In this document: positions 1 to 13,989 of the stretch, one piece after another
Layout of the letters: each line of letters begins with the position of its first letter
Numbering within the stretch: the first letter of the stretch is position 1
NCBI RefSeq assembly: GCF_029227915.1
Contig: NC_079879.1
Span: forward strand, 31,688,501 to 31,752,500
Direction: 5' to 3'
From: Hydractinia symbiolongicarpus
Taxonomy: Eukaryota; Cnidaria; Hydrozoa; Anthoathecata; Hydractiniidae
DNA length: 64,000 bases
Program-made: the position numbers and the translations under genes
Notes under the pieces: model-generated
What the model saw: the letters and a program-made list of their open reading frames with translations, nothing else
Databases searched by the model: none
Told to the model about the DNA's origin: nothing

Positions 1-3000
1 GGCTTGGCCCGTATAGTCAAATGTATACAAAGAAAGTACCCAGGGTGTAAACTCATTTCCCGAACGATTTTTTAAATTTTTTTTTCGCCACTAAAACGCA
101 TGAGACTTGTAGTTTTCAAAAATATTTTCATTCTTGATGAGACGCTTAATGAAAGAAGTTTAATCGCCGGCAACCGAAAACCCTCGATTTCCCGTAAATC
201 CCGGGCTTGGCCCGTATAGTCGAATGTATACAAAGAAAGTACCCTGTGAGTAAACTCATTTCCAGAACGATTATTTAAATTATTTTTTCACCACTAAAAC
301 GCGTGAGACTTGTAGTTTTCAAAAGTGTTTTCATTTTTGATGAGACGCTGAATAAAAGAAGTTTAATCGCCTTCAAACGAAAACCCGCGATTTCCCGTAA
401 ATTCCAGGCTTGGTCCGTATAGTTGAATGTATATAAAGGAAGTACCCAGGGAGTAAACTGATTTCCCGAACGATTTTTCAAATTATTTCTGCACACTAGA
501 ACGAATGAGACTTGTAGTTTCCAAAAATGTTTTCATTTTCAATGAGACGCTTAATGAATGTGGTTTAATAGCCGGCAAACGAAAACCCGCGATTTCCCTT
601 AAATCCCGGGCTTCTCCCGTATAGTCAAAAGTATACAAAGAAAGTACCCAGGGAGTAAACTCATTTCCCGAACGATTTTTTAAATTATTAATTCACCACT
701 AAAGCCCATGAGACTTGTAGTTTTCAAAATGTTTTCATTTTTGATGAGACGCTGATTAAAAGAAGTTTAATCGCCGGCAAACGAAAACCCGCCATCTCCC
801 GTAAACCCCGGACTCGGCCCGTATAGTCAAAAGTATACGAAAAAAGTACCCAGGGAGTAAACTCATTTCCCGAACGATTTTTTAAATTATTATTTCACCA
901 CTAAAGCCCATGAGAGATGTAGTTTTCAGAAATGTTTTCATTTTTGATGAGACGCTTAATGAATGTGGTTTAATAGCCGGCAAACGAAAACCCGCGATTT
1001 CCTGTAAATCCCGGGCTTGGCCCGTATATCGAATGTATACAAAGAAAGTACCCTGTGAGTAAACTCATTTCAAAAACGGTTTTTTAAATTATCTTTTCAC
1101 CACTAAAACGCATGAGACTTGTAGTTTTCAGAAATGTTTTCATTTTTGATGAGACGCTGAATAAAAGGAGTTGAATCGCCGGCAAACGAAATCCTGCGAT
1201 TTCCCGTAAATCCCGGACTCGGCCCGTATAGTCAAAAGTATACAAAGAAAGTACCCAGGGAGTAAACTCATTTCCCGAACGATTTTTAAAATTATTATTT
1301 CACCACTAAAGCCCATGAGACTTGTAGTTTTCAGAAGTGATTTCATTTTTGATGAGACACTTAATGAATGTGGTTTAATAGCCGGCAAACGAAAACCCTC
1401 GATTTCCTGTAAATACCGGGCTTGGCCCGTATAGTCGAATGTATACAAAGGAAGTACCCTGTGAGTAAACTCATTTCCGAAACGATTTTTTAAATTATCG
1501 TTTCACCACTAAAACGCATGAGACTTGTAGTTTTTAAAAATGTTTTCATTTTTGATGAGACCCTCAATAAAAGGAGTTTAATCGCCGGCAAACGAAAACC
1601 TGCGATTTCCCGTAAATCCCGGACTCGGCCCGTATAGTCAAAAGTATACAAAGAAAGTACCCAGGGAGTTAACTCATTTCCCGAACGATTTTTTAAATTA
1701 TTATTTCACCACTAAACCCATGAGACTTGTAGTTTTTAAAAATGTTTTCATTTTTGATGAGACGCTGAATAAAAGAAGTTTAATCGCCGGCAAACGAAAA
1801 CCCACGACTTCCCGTAACTCCCGGACTCGGCCCGTATAGTCAAAAGTATACAAAGAAAGTTCCCAAGGAGTAAACTCATTTCCCGAACGACTTTTTAAAT
1901 TATTTTTTCACCACTAAAACGCATGAGACTTGTAGCTTTCAGAAATGTTTTCATTTTTGATGAGACGCTTAATGAAAGTGGTTTAATCGCCGGCAAACGA
2001 AAACCCGCGATTTTCCGTAAATCCCGGGCTTTGCCGTATAGTCGAATGTATACAAAGAAAGTACCCTGTGAGTAAACTCATTTCCAAAACGATTTTTTAA
2101 ATTATCTTTTTACCACTAAAACGCATGAGACTTGTAGTTTTCAAAAATGTTTTCATTGTTGATGAGACGCTGAATAAAAGAAGTTTAATCGCCGGCAAAC
2201 GAAAACCCGCGATTTCCCGTAAATCCCGGGCTTGGCCCGTATAGTCGAATGTTTACAAAGAAAGTACCCTGTGAGTAAACTCATTTCCTGAACGATTTTT
2301 TAAATTATTTTTTTACCACTAAAACGCATGAGACTTGTAGTTTTCAAAAATGTTTTCATTTTTGATGAGACGCTGAATAAAAAGAGTTTAATCGCCGGCA
2401 AACGAAAACCTGCGATTTCCCGTAAATCCCGGACTCGGCCTGTATAGTCAAAAGTATACAAAGAAAGTACCCAGGGAGTAAACTCATTTCCCGAACGATT
2501 TTTTAAATTATTTTTTTACCACTAAAACGCATGAGACTTGTAGTTTTCAAAAATGTTTTCATTTTTGATGAGACGCTGAATAAAAGGAGTTTAATCGCCG
2601 GCAAACGAAATCCTGCGATTTCCCGTAAATCCCGGACTCGGCCCGTATAGTCAAAAGTATACAAAGAAAGTACCCAGGGAGTAAACTCATTTCCCGAACG
2701 ATTTTTAAAATTATTATTTCACCACTAAAGCCCATGAGACTTGTAGTTTTCAGAAGTGATTTCATTTTTGATGAGACGCTTAATGAATGTGGTTTATTAG
2801 CCGGCAAACGAAAACCCTCAATTTCCTGTAAATCCCGGGCTTGGCCCGTATAATCGAATGTATACAAAGGAAGTACCCTGGGAGTAAACTCATTTCCCGA
2901 ACAATTTTTTAAATTATTTTTTCACCACTAAAACGCATGAGACTTGTAGTTTTCAGAAATGTTTTTATTTTTGATGAGACGCTTAGTGAAAGTGGTTTAA

Positions 3001-4403
3001 TCGCCGGCAAACGAAAACCCGCGATTTCCCGTAAATACCGGGCTTAGCCCGTATAGTCGAATGTATACAAAGAAAGTACCCTGTGAGTAAACTCATTTCC
3101 CGAACGATTTTTTAAATTATTTTTTCACCACTAAAACGCATGAGTCTTGTAGTTTTCAGAAATGTTTTCATTTTTGATGAGACGCTTAGTGAAAGTGGTT
3201 TAATCGCCGGCAAACGAAAACCCGCGATTTCCCGTAAATCCCGGGCTTGTCCCGTATAGTCGAATGTATACAAAGAAAGTACCCTGTGAATAAACTCATT
3301 TCCAAAACGATTTTTTAAATTAACTTTTCACCACTAAAACGCATGAGACTTGTAGTTTTCAAAAATGTTTTCATTTTTGATGAGACGTTGAATAAAAGGA
3401 GTTTAATCGCCGGCAAACGAAAACCTGCGATTTCCCGTAAATCCCGGACTCGGCCCGTATAGTCAAAAGTATACAAAGAAAGTACCCAGGGAGTAAACTT
3501 ATTTCCCGAACGATTTTTTAAATTATTATTTTACCACTAAAGCCCATGAGACTTGTAGTTTTCAAAAATGTTTTCATTTTTGATGAGACGCTGATTAAAA
3601 GAAGTTAAATCGCCGGCAAACGAAAACCCGCCATTTCCCGTAAACCCCGGACTCGGCCCGTATAGTTAAAAGTATACGAAGAAAGTACCCAGGGAGTAAA
3701 CTCATTTCCCGAACGATTTTTTATATTATTTTTTCACCACTAAAACGCATGAGACTTGTAGTTTTTAAAAGTGTTTTCATTGTTGATGAGACGCTGTATA
3801 AAAGAAGTTTAATCGCCGGCAAACGAAAACCCGCGATTTCCCGTAAATCCCGGGCTTGGCCCGTATAGTCGAATGTTTACAAAGAAAGTACCCTGTGAGT
3901 AAACTCATTTCCCGAACGATTTTTTAAAATATTTTTTCACCACTAAAACGCATGAAACTTGTAGTTTTCAGAAATGTTTTTATTTTTGATGAGACGCTTA
4001 GTGAAAGTGGTTTAATCGCCGGCAAACGAAAACCCGCGATTTCCCGTAAATACCAGTCTTAGCCCGTATAGTCGAATGTATACAAAGAAAGTACCCTGTG
4101 AGTAAACTCATTTCCCGAACAATTTTTTAAATTATTTTTTTACCACTAAAACGCATGAGACTTGTAGTTGTCAGAAATGTTTTCATTTTTGATGAGACGC
4201 TTAGTGAAAGTGGTTTAATCGCCGGCAAACGAAAACCCGCGATTTCCTGTAACTCCCGGGCTTGGCCCGTATAGTCGAATGTATACAAAGAAAGTAACCT
4301 GTGGGAAACTCATTTCCAAAACGATTTTTTAAATTATCGTTTCACCACTAAAACGCATGAGACTTGTAGTTTTCAAAAATGTTTTCATTTTTGATGAGAC
4401 GCT
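1..4403 (+). repeat. Segmental duplication, copy 1 (pairs with 7501-11498)
   Basis: Positions 1-1935 match 7501-9435 at a constant offset of 7500 with only scattered substitutions. Examples are C to G in GGCTTCTCCC at 612-621 against GGCTTGTCCC, and AAATACC against AAATCCC near 1412/8912. From about 2342 the match resumes at an offset of 7095 and runs to about 4403/11498. The 405-bp difference is two monomers (about 1937-2341) present here and absent from the other copy. A shared oddity, the shortened GTGGGAAAC/GTAGGAAAC near 4311/11406, confirms common descent. The left limit lies outside the window. Confidence 0.9.
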
Positions 4404-5039
4404 TAATGAATGTGGTTTAATAGCCGGCAAACGAAAACCCGCGATTTCCCTTAAATCGCGGGCTTGTCCCGTATAGTCCAATGTATACAAAGAAAGTACC
4501 CTGTGAGTTAACTCATTTCCAGAACGATTTTTTAAATTATCTTTTCACCACTAAATCGCATGAGACTTGTAGTTTTCAAAAATGTTTTCATTTTTGATGA
4601 GACGCTGAATAAAAGAAGTGTAATCGCCGGCAAAAGAAAACCTGCGATTTCCCGTAAATCCCAGACTCGACCCGTATAGTCAAAAGTATACAAAGAAAAT
4701 ACCCAGGGAGTAAACTCATTTCCCAAACGATTTTTTAAATTATTATTTCACCACTAAAGCCCATGAGACTTGTAGTTTTCAAAATGTTTTCATTTTTGAT
4801 GAGAAGCTGATTAAAAGAAGTTTAATCGTCTGCAAACGAAAACCCGCCACCTCCCGTAAACCCCGGACTCGGCCCGTATAGTCAAAAGTATACAAAGAAA
4901 GTACCCAGGGAGTAAACTCATTTCCCGAACCATTTTTTAAATTATTATTTCACCACTAAAGCCCATGAGACTTGTAGTTTTCAGAAATGTTTTCATTTTT
5001 GATGAGACGCTTAATGCATGTGGTTTAATAGCCGGTAAA

Positions 5040-7722
5040 CGAAAACCCGCGTTTTCCTGTAAATCCCGGGCTTGGCCCGTATATCGAATGTATACAAAGA
5101 AAGTACCCTGTGAGTAAACTCATTTCCAAAACGGTTTTTTAAATTATCTTTTCACCACTAAAACGCATGAGACTTGTAGTTTTCAGAAATGTTTTCATTT
5201 TTGATGAGACGCTTAATGAAAGAGGTTTAATCGCCAGCAAACGAAAACCCGCGATTTCACGTAAATTCCGGGCTTGGCCCGTATAGTCAAATGTATACAA
5301 AGAAAGTACCCAGGGTGTAAACTCATTTCCCGAACGATTTTTTAAATTTTTTTTTCGCCACTAAAACACATGAGACTTGTAAATTTCAAAAATATTTTCA
5401 TTCTTGATGAGACGCTTAATGAAAGAAGTTTAATCGCCGGCAAACGAAAACCCTCGATTTCCCGTAAATCCCGGTCTTGGCCCGTATAGTCGAATGTATA
5501 CGAAGAAAGTACCCTGTGAGTAAACTCATTTCCAGAACGATTTTTTAAATTATTTTTTCACCACTAAAACGCGTGAGACTTGTAGTTTTCAAAAGTGTTT
5601 TCATTTTTGATGAGACGCTGAATAAAAGAAGTTTAATCGCCTTCAAACGAAAACCCGCGATTTCCCGTAAATTCCAGACTTGGTCCGTATAGTTGAATGT
5701 ATATAAAGAAAGTACCCAGGGAGTAAACTGATCTCCTGAACGATTTTTCAAATTATTTCTGCACACTAGAACGAATGAGACTTGTAGTTTCCAAATATGT
5801 TTTCATTTTTAATGAGACGCTTAATGAATGTGGTTTAATAGCCGGCAAACGAAAACCAGCGATTTCCCTTAAATCCCGGGCTTGTCCCGTATAGTCCAAT
5901 GTATACAAAGAAAGTACCCTGTGAGTTAACTCATTTCCAGAACGATTTTTTAATTTATCTTTTCACCACTAAATCGCATGAGACTTGTAGTTTTCAAAAA
6001 TGTTTTCATTTTTCATGAGACCCTGAATAAAAGAGGTTTAATCGCCAGCAATCGAAAACCCGCGATTTCACGTAAATTCCGGGCTTGGCCCGTATAGTCA
6101 AATGTATACAAAGAAAGTACCCAGGGTGTAAACTCATTTCCCGAACGATTTTTTAAATTTTTTTTTCGCCACTAAAACGCATGAGACTTGTAGTTTTCAA
6201 AAATATTTTCATTCTTGATGAGACGCTTAATGAAAGAAGTTTAATCGCCGGCAAACGAAAACCCTCGATTTCCCGTAAATCCCGGGCTTGGCCCGTATAG
6301 TCAAATGTATACAAAGAAAGTAACCAGGGTGTAAACTCATTTCCCGATCGATTTTTTAAATTTTTTTTTGGCCACTAAAACGCATGAGACTTGTAGTTTT
6401 CAAAAATATTTTCATTTTTCATGAGACCCTGAATAAAAGAGGTTTAATCGCCAGCAAACGAAAACCCGCGTTTTCCTGTAAATCCCGGGCTTGGCCCGTA
6501 TATCGAATGTATACAAAGAAAGTACCCTGTGAGTAAACTCATTTCCAAAACGGTTTTTTAAATTATCTTTTCACCACTAAAACGCATGAGACTTGTAGTT
6601 CTCAGAAATGTTTTCATTTTTGATGAGACGCTTAATGAATGAGGTTTAATCGCCAGCAAACGAAAACCCGCGATTTCACGTAAATTCCGGGCTTGGCCCG
6701 TATAGTCAAATGTATACAAAGAAAGTACCCAGGGTGTAAACTCATTTCCCGAACGATTTTTTAAATTTTTTTTTCGCCACTAAAACACATGAGACTTGTA
6801 AATTTCAAAAATATTTTCATTCTTGATGAGACGCTTAATGAAAGAAGTTTAATCGCCGGCAAACGAAAACCCTCGATTTCCCGTAAATCCCGGTCTTGGC
6901 CCGTATAGTCGAATGTATACGAAGAAAGTACCCTGTGAGTAAACTCATTTCCAGAACGATTTTTTAAATTATTTTTTCACCACTAAAACGCGTGAGACTT
7001 GTAGTTTTCAAAAGTGTTTTCATTTTTGATGAGACGCTGAATAAAAGAAGTTTAATCGCCTTCAAACGAAAACGCGCGATTTCCCGTAAATTCCAGGCTT
7101 GGTCCGTATAGTTGAATGTATATAAAGAAAGTACCCAGGGAGTAAACTGATTTCCTGAACGATTTTTCAAATTATTTCTGCACACTAGAACGAATGAGAC
7201 TTGTAGTTTCCAAATATGTTTTCATTTTTAATGAGACGCTTAATGAATGTGGTTTAATAGCCGGCAAACGAAAACCAGCGATTTCCCTTAAATCCCGGGC
7301 TTGTCCCGTATAGTCCAATGTATACAAAGAAAGTACCCTGTGAGTTAACTCATTTCCAGAACGATTTTTTAAATTATCTTTTCACCACTAAATCGCATGA
7401 GACTTGTAGTTTTCAAAAATGTTTTCATTTTTCATTAGACCCTGAATAAAAGAGGTTTAATCGCCAGCAAACGAAAACCCGCGATTTCACGTAAATTCCG
7501 GGCTTGGCCCGTATAGTCAAATGTATACAAAGAAAGTACCCAGGGTGTAAACTCATTTCCCGAACGATTTTTTAAATTTTTTTTTCGCCACTAAAACGCA
7601 TGAGACTTGTAGTTTTCAAAAATATTTTCATTCTTGATGAGACGCTTAATGAAAGAAGTTTAATCGCCGGCAACCGAAAACCCTCGATTTCCCGTAAATC
7701 CCGGGCTTGGCCCGTATAGTCG
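5040..7722 (+). repeat. 7-monomer duplication, offset 1419 bp
   Basis: 5040-6303 matches 6459-7722 at an offset of 1419 (seven monomers less 2 bp). Both copies share unusual variants: CGCGTTTTCCTG, ATATCGAATG, the GCGATTTCACG end, and GTAAATTTC in place of GTAGTTTTC (about 5379 and 6798). The start of the GGCTTGG monomer after GATTTCACG falls at 5271, 6082, 6690 and 7501, so spacings alternate 811, 608 and 811 bp. This shows 4- and 3-monomer sub-blocks inside the 7-mer. Positions 6304-6458 are extra sequence between the two copies. Confidence 0.85.
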
Positions 7723-10700
7723 AATGTATACAAAGAAAGTACCCTGTGAGTAAACTCATTTCCAGAACGATTATTTAAATTATTTTTTCACCACTAAAAC
7801 GCGTGAGACTTGTAGTTTTCAAAAGTGTTTTCATTTTTGATGAGACGCTGAATAAAAGAAGTTTAATCGCCTTCAAACGAAAACCCGCGATTTCCCGTAA
7901 ATTCCAGGCTTGGTCCGTATAGTTGAATGTATATAAAGGAAGTACCCAGGGAGTAAACTGATTTCCCGAACGATTTTTCAAATTATTTCTGCACACTAGA
8001 ACGAATGAGACTTGTAGTTTCCAAAAATGTTTTCATTTTCAATGAGACGCTTAATGAATGTGGTTTAATAGCCGGCAAACGAAAACCCGCGATTTCCCTT
8101 AAATCCCGGGCTTGTCCCGTATAGTCAAAAGTATACAAAGAAAGTACCCAGGGAGTAAACTCATTTCCCGAACGATTTTTTAAATTATTAATTCACCACT
8201 AAAGCCCATGAGACTTGTAGTTTTCAAAATGTTTTCATTTTTGATGAGACGCTGATTAAAAGAAGTTTAATCGCCGGCAAACGAAATCCCGCCATCTCCC
8301 GTAAACCCCGGACTCGGCCCGTATAGTCAAAAGTATACGAAAAAAGTACCCAGGGAGTAAACTCATTTCCCGAACGATTTTTTAAATTATTATTTCACCA
8401 CTAAAGCCCATGAGACATGTAGTTTTCAGAAATGTTTTCATTTTTGATGAGACGCTTAATGAATGTGGTTTAATAGCCGGCAAACGAAAACCCGCGATTT
8501 CCTGTAAATCCCGGGCTTGGCCCGTATATCGAATGTATACAAAGAAAGTACCCTGTGAGTAAACTCATTTCAAAAACGGTTTTTTAAATTATCTTTTCAC
8601 CACTAAAACGCATGAGACTTGTAGTTTTCAGAAATGTTTTCATTTTTGATGAGACGCTGAATAAAAGGAGTTGAATCGCCGGCAAACGAAATCCTGCGAT
8701 TTCCCGTAAATCCCGGACTCGGCCCGTATAGTCAAAAGTATACAAAGAAAGTACCCAGGGAGTAAACTCATTTCCCGAACGATTTTTAAAATTATTATTT
8801 CACCACTAAAGCCCATGAGACTTGTAGTTTTCAGAAGTGATTTCATTTTTGATGAGACACTTAATGAATGTGGTTTAATAGCCGGCAAACGAAAACCCTC
8901 GATTTCCTGTAAATCCCGGGCTTGGCCCGTATAGTCGAATGTATACAAAGGAAGTACCCTGTGAGTAAACTCATTTCCGAAACGATTTTTTAAATTATCG
9001 TTTCACCACTAAAACGCATGAGACTTGTAGTTTTTAAAAATGTTTTCATTTTTGATGAGACCCTCAATAAAAGGAGTTTAATCGCCGGCAAACGAAAACC
9101 TGCGATTTCCCGTAAATCCCGGACTCGGCCCGTATAGTCAAAAGTATACAAAGAAAGTACCCAGGGAGTTAACTCATTTCAAGAACGATTTTTTAAATTA
9201 TTATTTCACCACTAAACCCATGAGACTTGTAGTTTTTAAAAATGTTTTCATTTTTGATGAGACGCTGAATAAAAGAAGTTTAATCGCCGGCAAACGAAAA
9301 CCCACGACTTCCCGTAACTCCCGGACTCGGCCCGTATAGTCAAAAGTATACAAAGAAAGTTCCCAAGGAGTAAACTCATTTCCCGAACGACTTTTTAAAT
9401 TATTTTTTCACCACTAAAACGCATGAGACTTGTAGTTTTCAAAAATGTTTTCATTTTTGATGAGACGCTGAATAAAAAGAGTTTAATCGCCGGCAAACGA
9501 AAACCTGCGATTTCCCGTAAATCTCGGACTCGGCCTGTATAGTCAAAAGTATACAAAGAAAGTACCCAGGGAGTAAACTCATTTCCCGAACGATTTTTTA
9601 AATTACTTTTTCACCACTAAAACGCATGAGACTTGTAGTTTTCAAAATTGTTTTCATTTTTGATGAGACGCTGAATAAAAGGAGTTTAATCGCCGGCAAA
9701 CGAAATCCTGCGATTTCCCGTAAATCCCGGACTCGGCCCGTATAGTCAAAAGTATACAAAGAAAGTACCCAGGGAGTAAACTCATTTCCCGAACGATTTT
9801 TAAAATTATTATTTCACCACTAAAGCCCATGAGACTTGTAGTTTTCAGAAGTGATTTCATTTTTGATGAGACGCTTAATGAATGTGGTTTATTAGCCGGC
9901 AAACGAAAACCCTCGATTTCCTGTAAATCCCGGGCTTGGCCCGTATAGTCGAATGTATACAAAGGAAGTACCCTGGGAGTAAACTCATTTCCCGAACAAT
10001 TTTTTAAATTATTTTTTCACCACTAAAACGCATGAGACTTGTAGTTTTCAGAAATGTTTTCATTTTTGATGAGACGCTTAGTGAAAGTGGTTTAATCGCC
10101 GGCAAACGAAAACCCGCGATTTCCCGTAAATACCGGGCTTAGCCCGTATAGTCGAATGTATACAAAGAAAGTACCCTGTGAGTAAACTCATTTCCCGAAC
10201 GATTTTTTAAATTATTTTTTCACCACTAAAACGCATGAGTCTTGTAGTTTTCAGAAATGTTTTCATTTTTGATGAGACGCTTAGTGAAAGTGGTTTAATC
10301 GCCGGCAAACGAAAACCCGCGATTTCCCGTAAATCCCGGGCTTGTCCCGTATAGTCGAATGTATACAAAGAAAGTACCCTGTGAATAAACTCATTTCCAA
10401 AACGATTTTTTAAATTAACTTTTCACCACTAAAACGCATGAGACTTGTAGTTTTCAGAAATGTTTTCATTTTTGATGAGACGTTGAATAAAAGGAGTTTA
10501 ATCGCCGGCAAACGAAAACCTGCGATTTCCCGTAAATCCCTGACTCGGCCCGTATAGTCAAAAGTATACAAAGAAAGTACCCAGGGAGTAAACTTATTTC
10601 CCGAACGATTTTTTAAATTATTATTTTACCACTAAAGCCCATGAGACTTGTAGTTTTCAAAAATGTTTTCATTTTTGATGAGACGCTGATTAAAAGAAGT

Positions 10701-11498
10701 TAAATCGCCGGCAAACGAAAACCCGCCATTTCCCGTAAACCCCGGACTCGGCCCGTATAGTCAAAAGTATACGAAGAAAGTACCCAGGGAGTAAACTCAT
10801 TTCCGGAACGATTTTTTATATTATTTTTTCACCACTAAAACGCATGAGACTTGTAGTTTTTAAAAGTGTTTTCATTGTTGATGAGACGCTGTATAAAAGA
10901 AGTTTAATCGCCGGCAAACGAAAACCCGCGATTTCCCGTAAATCCCGGGCTTGGCCCGTATAGTCGAATGTTTACAAAGAAAGTACCCTGTGAGTAAACT
11001 CATTTTCCGAACGATTTTTTAAAATATTTTTTCACCACTAAAACGCATGAAACTTGTAGTTTTCAGAAATGTTTTTATTTTTGATGAGACGCTTAGTGAA
11101 AGTGGTTTAATCGCCGGCAAACGAAAACCCGCGATTTCCCGTAAATACCAGTCTTAGCCCGTATAGTCGAATGTATACAAAGAAAGTACCCTGTGAGTAA
11201 ACTCATTTCCCGAACGATTTTTTAAATTATTTTTTTACCACTAAAACGCATGAGACTTGTAGTTGTCAGAAATGTTTTCATTTTTGATGAGACGCTTAGT
11301 GAAAGTGGTTTAATCGCCGGCAAACGAAAACCCGCGATTTCCTGTAACTCCCGGGCTTGGCCCGTATAGTCGAATGTATACAAAGAAAGTAACCTGTAGG
11401 AAACTCATTTCCAAAACGATTTTTTAAATTATCGTTTCACCACTAAAACGCATGAGACTTGTAGTTTTCAAAAATGTTTTCATTTTTGATGAGACGCT
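7501..11498 (+). repeat. Segmental duplication, copy 2 (pairs with 1-4403)
   Basis: This is the second copy of the window's first 4.4 kb, two monomers shorter. The missing 405 bp falls at about 9436, where a monomer ending in AATAAAAAGAG directly follows sequence matching 1935. The deletion joint lies within a monomer and keeps the 203-bp register, as expected of exchange between homologous monomers. Past 11498 the copies part, with CTGAATAAAAGG here against CTTAATGAATG at 4404. Confidence 0.9.
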
Positions 11499-11759
11499 GA
11501 ATAAAAGGAGTTTAATCGCCGGCAAACGAAAACCCGCGATTTCCCGTAAATCCCGGGCTTGTCCCGTATAGTCGAATGTATACAAAGAAAGTACCCTGTG
11601 AATAAACTCCTTTCCAAAACGATTTTTTAAATTAACTTTTCACCACTAAAACGCATGAGACTTGTAGTTTTCAAAAATGTTTTCATTTTTGATGAGACGT
11701 TGAATAAAAGGAGTTTAATCGCCGGCAAACGAAAACCTGCGATTTCCCGTAAATCCCGG

Positions 11760-13738
11760 ACTCGGCCCGTATAGTCAAAAGTATACAAAGAAAGTACCCA
11801 GGGAGTAAACTTATTTCCCGAACGATTTTTTAAATTATTATTTTACCACTAAAGCCCATGAGACTTGTAGTTTTCAAAAATGTTTTCATTTTTGATGAGA
11901 CGCTGATTAAAAGAAGTTAAATCGCCGGCAAACGAAAACCCGCCATTTCCCGTAAACCCCGGACTCGGCCCGTATAGTCAAAAGTATACGAAGAAAGTAC
12001 CCAGGGAGTAAACTCATTTCCCGAACGATTTTTTATATTATTTTTTCACCACTAAAACGCATGAGACTTGTAGTTTTTAAAAGTGTTTTCATTGTTGATG
12101 AGACGCTGTATAAAAGAAGTTTAATCGCCGGCAAACGAAAACCCGCGATTTCCCGTAAATCCCGGGCTTGGCCCGTATAGTCGAATGTTTACAAAGAAAG
12201 TACCCTGTGAGTAAACTCATTTCCCGAACGATTTTTTAAAATATTTTTTCACCACTAAAACGCATGAGACTTGTAGTTTTCAGAAATGTTTTTATTTTTG
12301 ATGAGACGCTTAGTGAAAGTGGTTTAATCGCCGGCAAACGAAAACCCGCGATTTCCCGTAAATACCGGTCTTAGCCCGTATAGTCGAATGTATACAAAGA
12401 AAGTACCCTGTGAGTAAACTCATTTCCCGAACGATTTTTTAAATTATTTTTTTACCACTAAAACGCATGAGACTTGTAGTTGTCAGAAATGTTTTCATTT
12501 TTGATGAGACGCTTAGTGAAAGTGGTTTAATCGCCGGCAAACGAAAACCCGCGATTTCCCGTAAATCCCGGGCTTGTCCCGTATAGTCGAATGTATACAA
12601 AGAAAGTACCCTGTGAGTAAACTCATTTCCAAAACGATTTTTTAAATTAACTTTTCACCACTAAAACGCATGAGACTTGTAGTTTTCAAAAATGTTTTCA
12701 TTTGTGATGAGATGCTGAATAAAAGGAGTTTAATCGCCTGCAAACGAAAACCCGCGATTTCCTGTAACTCCCGGGCTTGGCCCGTATAGTCGAATGTATA
12801 CAAAGAAAGTAACCTGTGGGTAAACTCATTTCCAAAACGATTTTTTAAATTATCGTTTCACCACTAAAACGCATGAGACTTGTAGTTTTCAAAAATGTTT
12901 TCATTTTTGATGAGACGCTGAATAAAAGGAGTTTAATCGCCGGCAAACGAAAACCTGCGATTTCCTGTAAATCCCGGACTCAGCCCGTATAGTCAAAAGT
13001 ATACAAAGAAAGTACCCAGGGAGTAAACTCATTTCCCGAACGATTTTTTAAATTATCTTTGTACCACAAAAACGCATGAGACTTGTAGTTTTCACAAATG
13101 TTTTCATTTTTGATGAGACGCTGATTAAAAGAAGTTTAATCGCCGGCAAACGAAAACCCGCCATTTCCCGTAAACCCCGGACTCGGCCCGTATAGTCAAA
13201 AGTATACGAAGAAAGTACCCAGGGAGTAAACTCATTTCCCGAACGATTTTTTATATTATTTTTTCACCATTAAAACGCATGAGACTTGTAGTTTTTAAAG
13301 TGTTTTCATTGTTGATGAGACGCGGAATAAAAGAAGTTTAATCGCCGGCAAACGAAAACCCGCGATTTCCCGTAAATCCCGGGCTTGGCCCGTATAGTCG
13401 AATGTTTACAAAGAAAGTACCCTGTGAGTAAACTCATTTCCCGAACGATTTTTTAAAATATTTTTTCACCACTAAAACGCATGAGACTTGTAGTTTTCAG
13501 AAATGTTTTTATTTTTGATGAGACGCTTAGTGGAAGTGGTTTAATCGCCGGCAAACGAAAACCCGCGATTTCCCGTAAATACCGGTCTTAGCCCGTATAG
13601 TGGAATGTATACAAAGAAAGTACCCTGTGAGTAAACTTATTTCCCGAACGATTTTTTAAATTATTTTTTACCACTAAAACGCATGAGACTTGTAGTTGTC
13701 AGAAATGTTTTCATTTTTGATGAGACGCTGAATAAAAG
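11760..13738 (+). repeat. 24-monomer offset repeat, copy 1 (pairs with 16629-18607)
   Basis: This block matches sequence 4869 bp downstream (24 x 203 less 3). Shared rarities are ATTTGTGATGAGATGC (12699/17568), TCACAAATG (13092/17961), the one-base-short TTTTTAAAGTG (13293/18162), ACGCGGAATAAAAG (13320/18189) and AGTGGAATG (13598/18467). Classes in order are H, A, B, C, D, E, an H variant, an A variant, B and C. The boundaries are where diagnostic variants stop matching, so they are good to about 20-50 bp. Confidence 0.8.
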
Positions 13739-13989
13739 AAGTTTAATTGCCGGCAAACGAAAACCCACGACTTCCCGTAACTCCCGGACTCGGCCCGTAT
13801 AGTCAAAAGTATACAAAGAAAGTTCCCAAGGAGTAAACTCATTTCCCGAACGACTTTTTAAATTATTTTTTCACCACTAAAACGCATGAGACTTGTAGCT
13901 TTCAGAAATGTTTTCATTTTTGATGAGACGCTTAATGAAAGTGGTTTAATCGCCGGCAAACGAAAACCCGCCATTTCCCGTAAACCCCG

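Larger units (their letters stand above)
1..11750 (+). repeat. Left domain of the array, irregular and more diverged
   Basis: Monomers here carry more private substitutions and small indels than further right. Examples are the AG loss giving CCGTATATCG near 1023, 5090, 6508 and 8523, the TA loss giving GTGGGAAAC near 4311, and all-T tracts where AAATTATT is usual near 76, 5345, 6145 and 7576. The ACTAAATCGCATG and AGTCCAATG variants (about 4.5, 5.9 and 7.3 kb) are shared with the right edge of the window. Higher-order order is present but broken up by large duplications. The right limit is approximate; the regular A-B-C-D-E order first shows clearly from about 11.96 kb. Confidence 0.7.

Noticed and set aside
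275-496. Minus-strand open frame of 73 codons, repeated at 5545, 6964 and 7775
   Set aside because: The copies are duplications of the same satellite block (offsets 7500, 1419 and 811 bp). The frame has no recognisable domain and is a chance gap between stop codons.
2559-2867. Recurrent minus-strand open frame of 102 codons, repeated at many places (for example 9654-9962, 14523-14831, 39473-39781)
   Set aside because: It lies wholly in satellite monomers, always over class K plus half of its neighbour, and reads the two monomers in different frames because 203 is not a multiple of 3. Its conservation is that of the DNA repeat. There is no sign of codon-position bias, and single-base variants cut it elsewhere.
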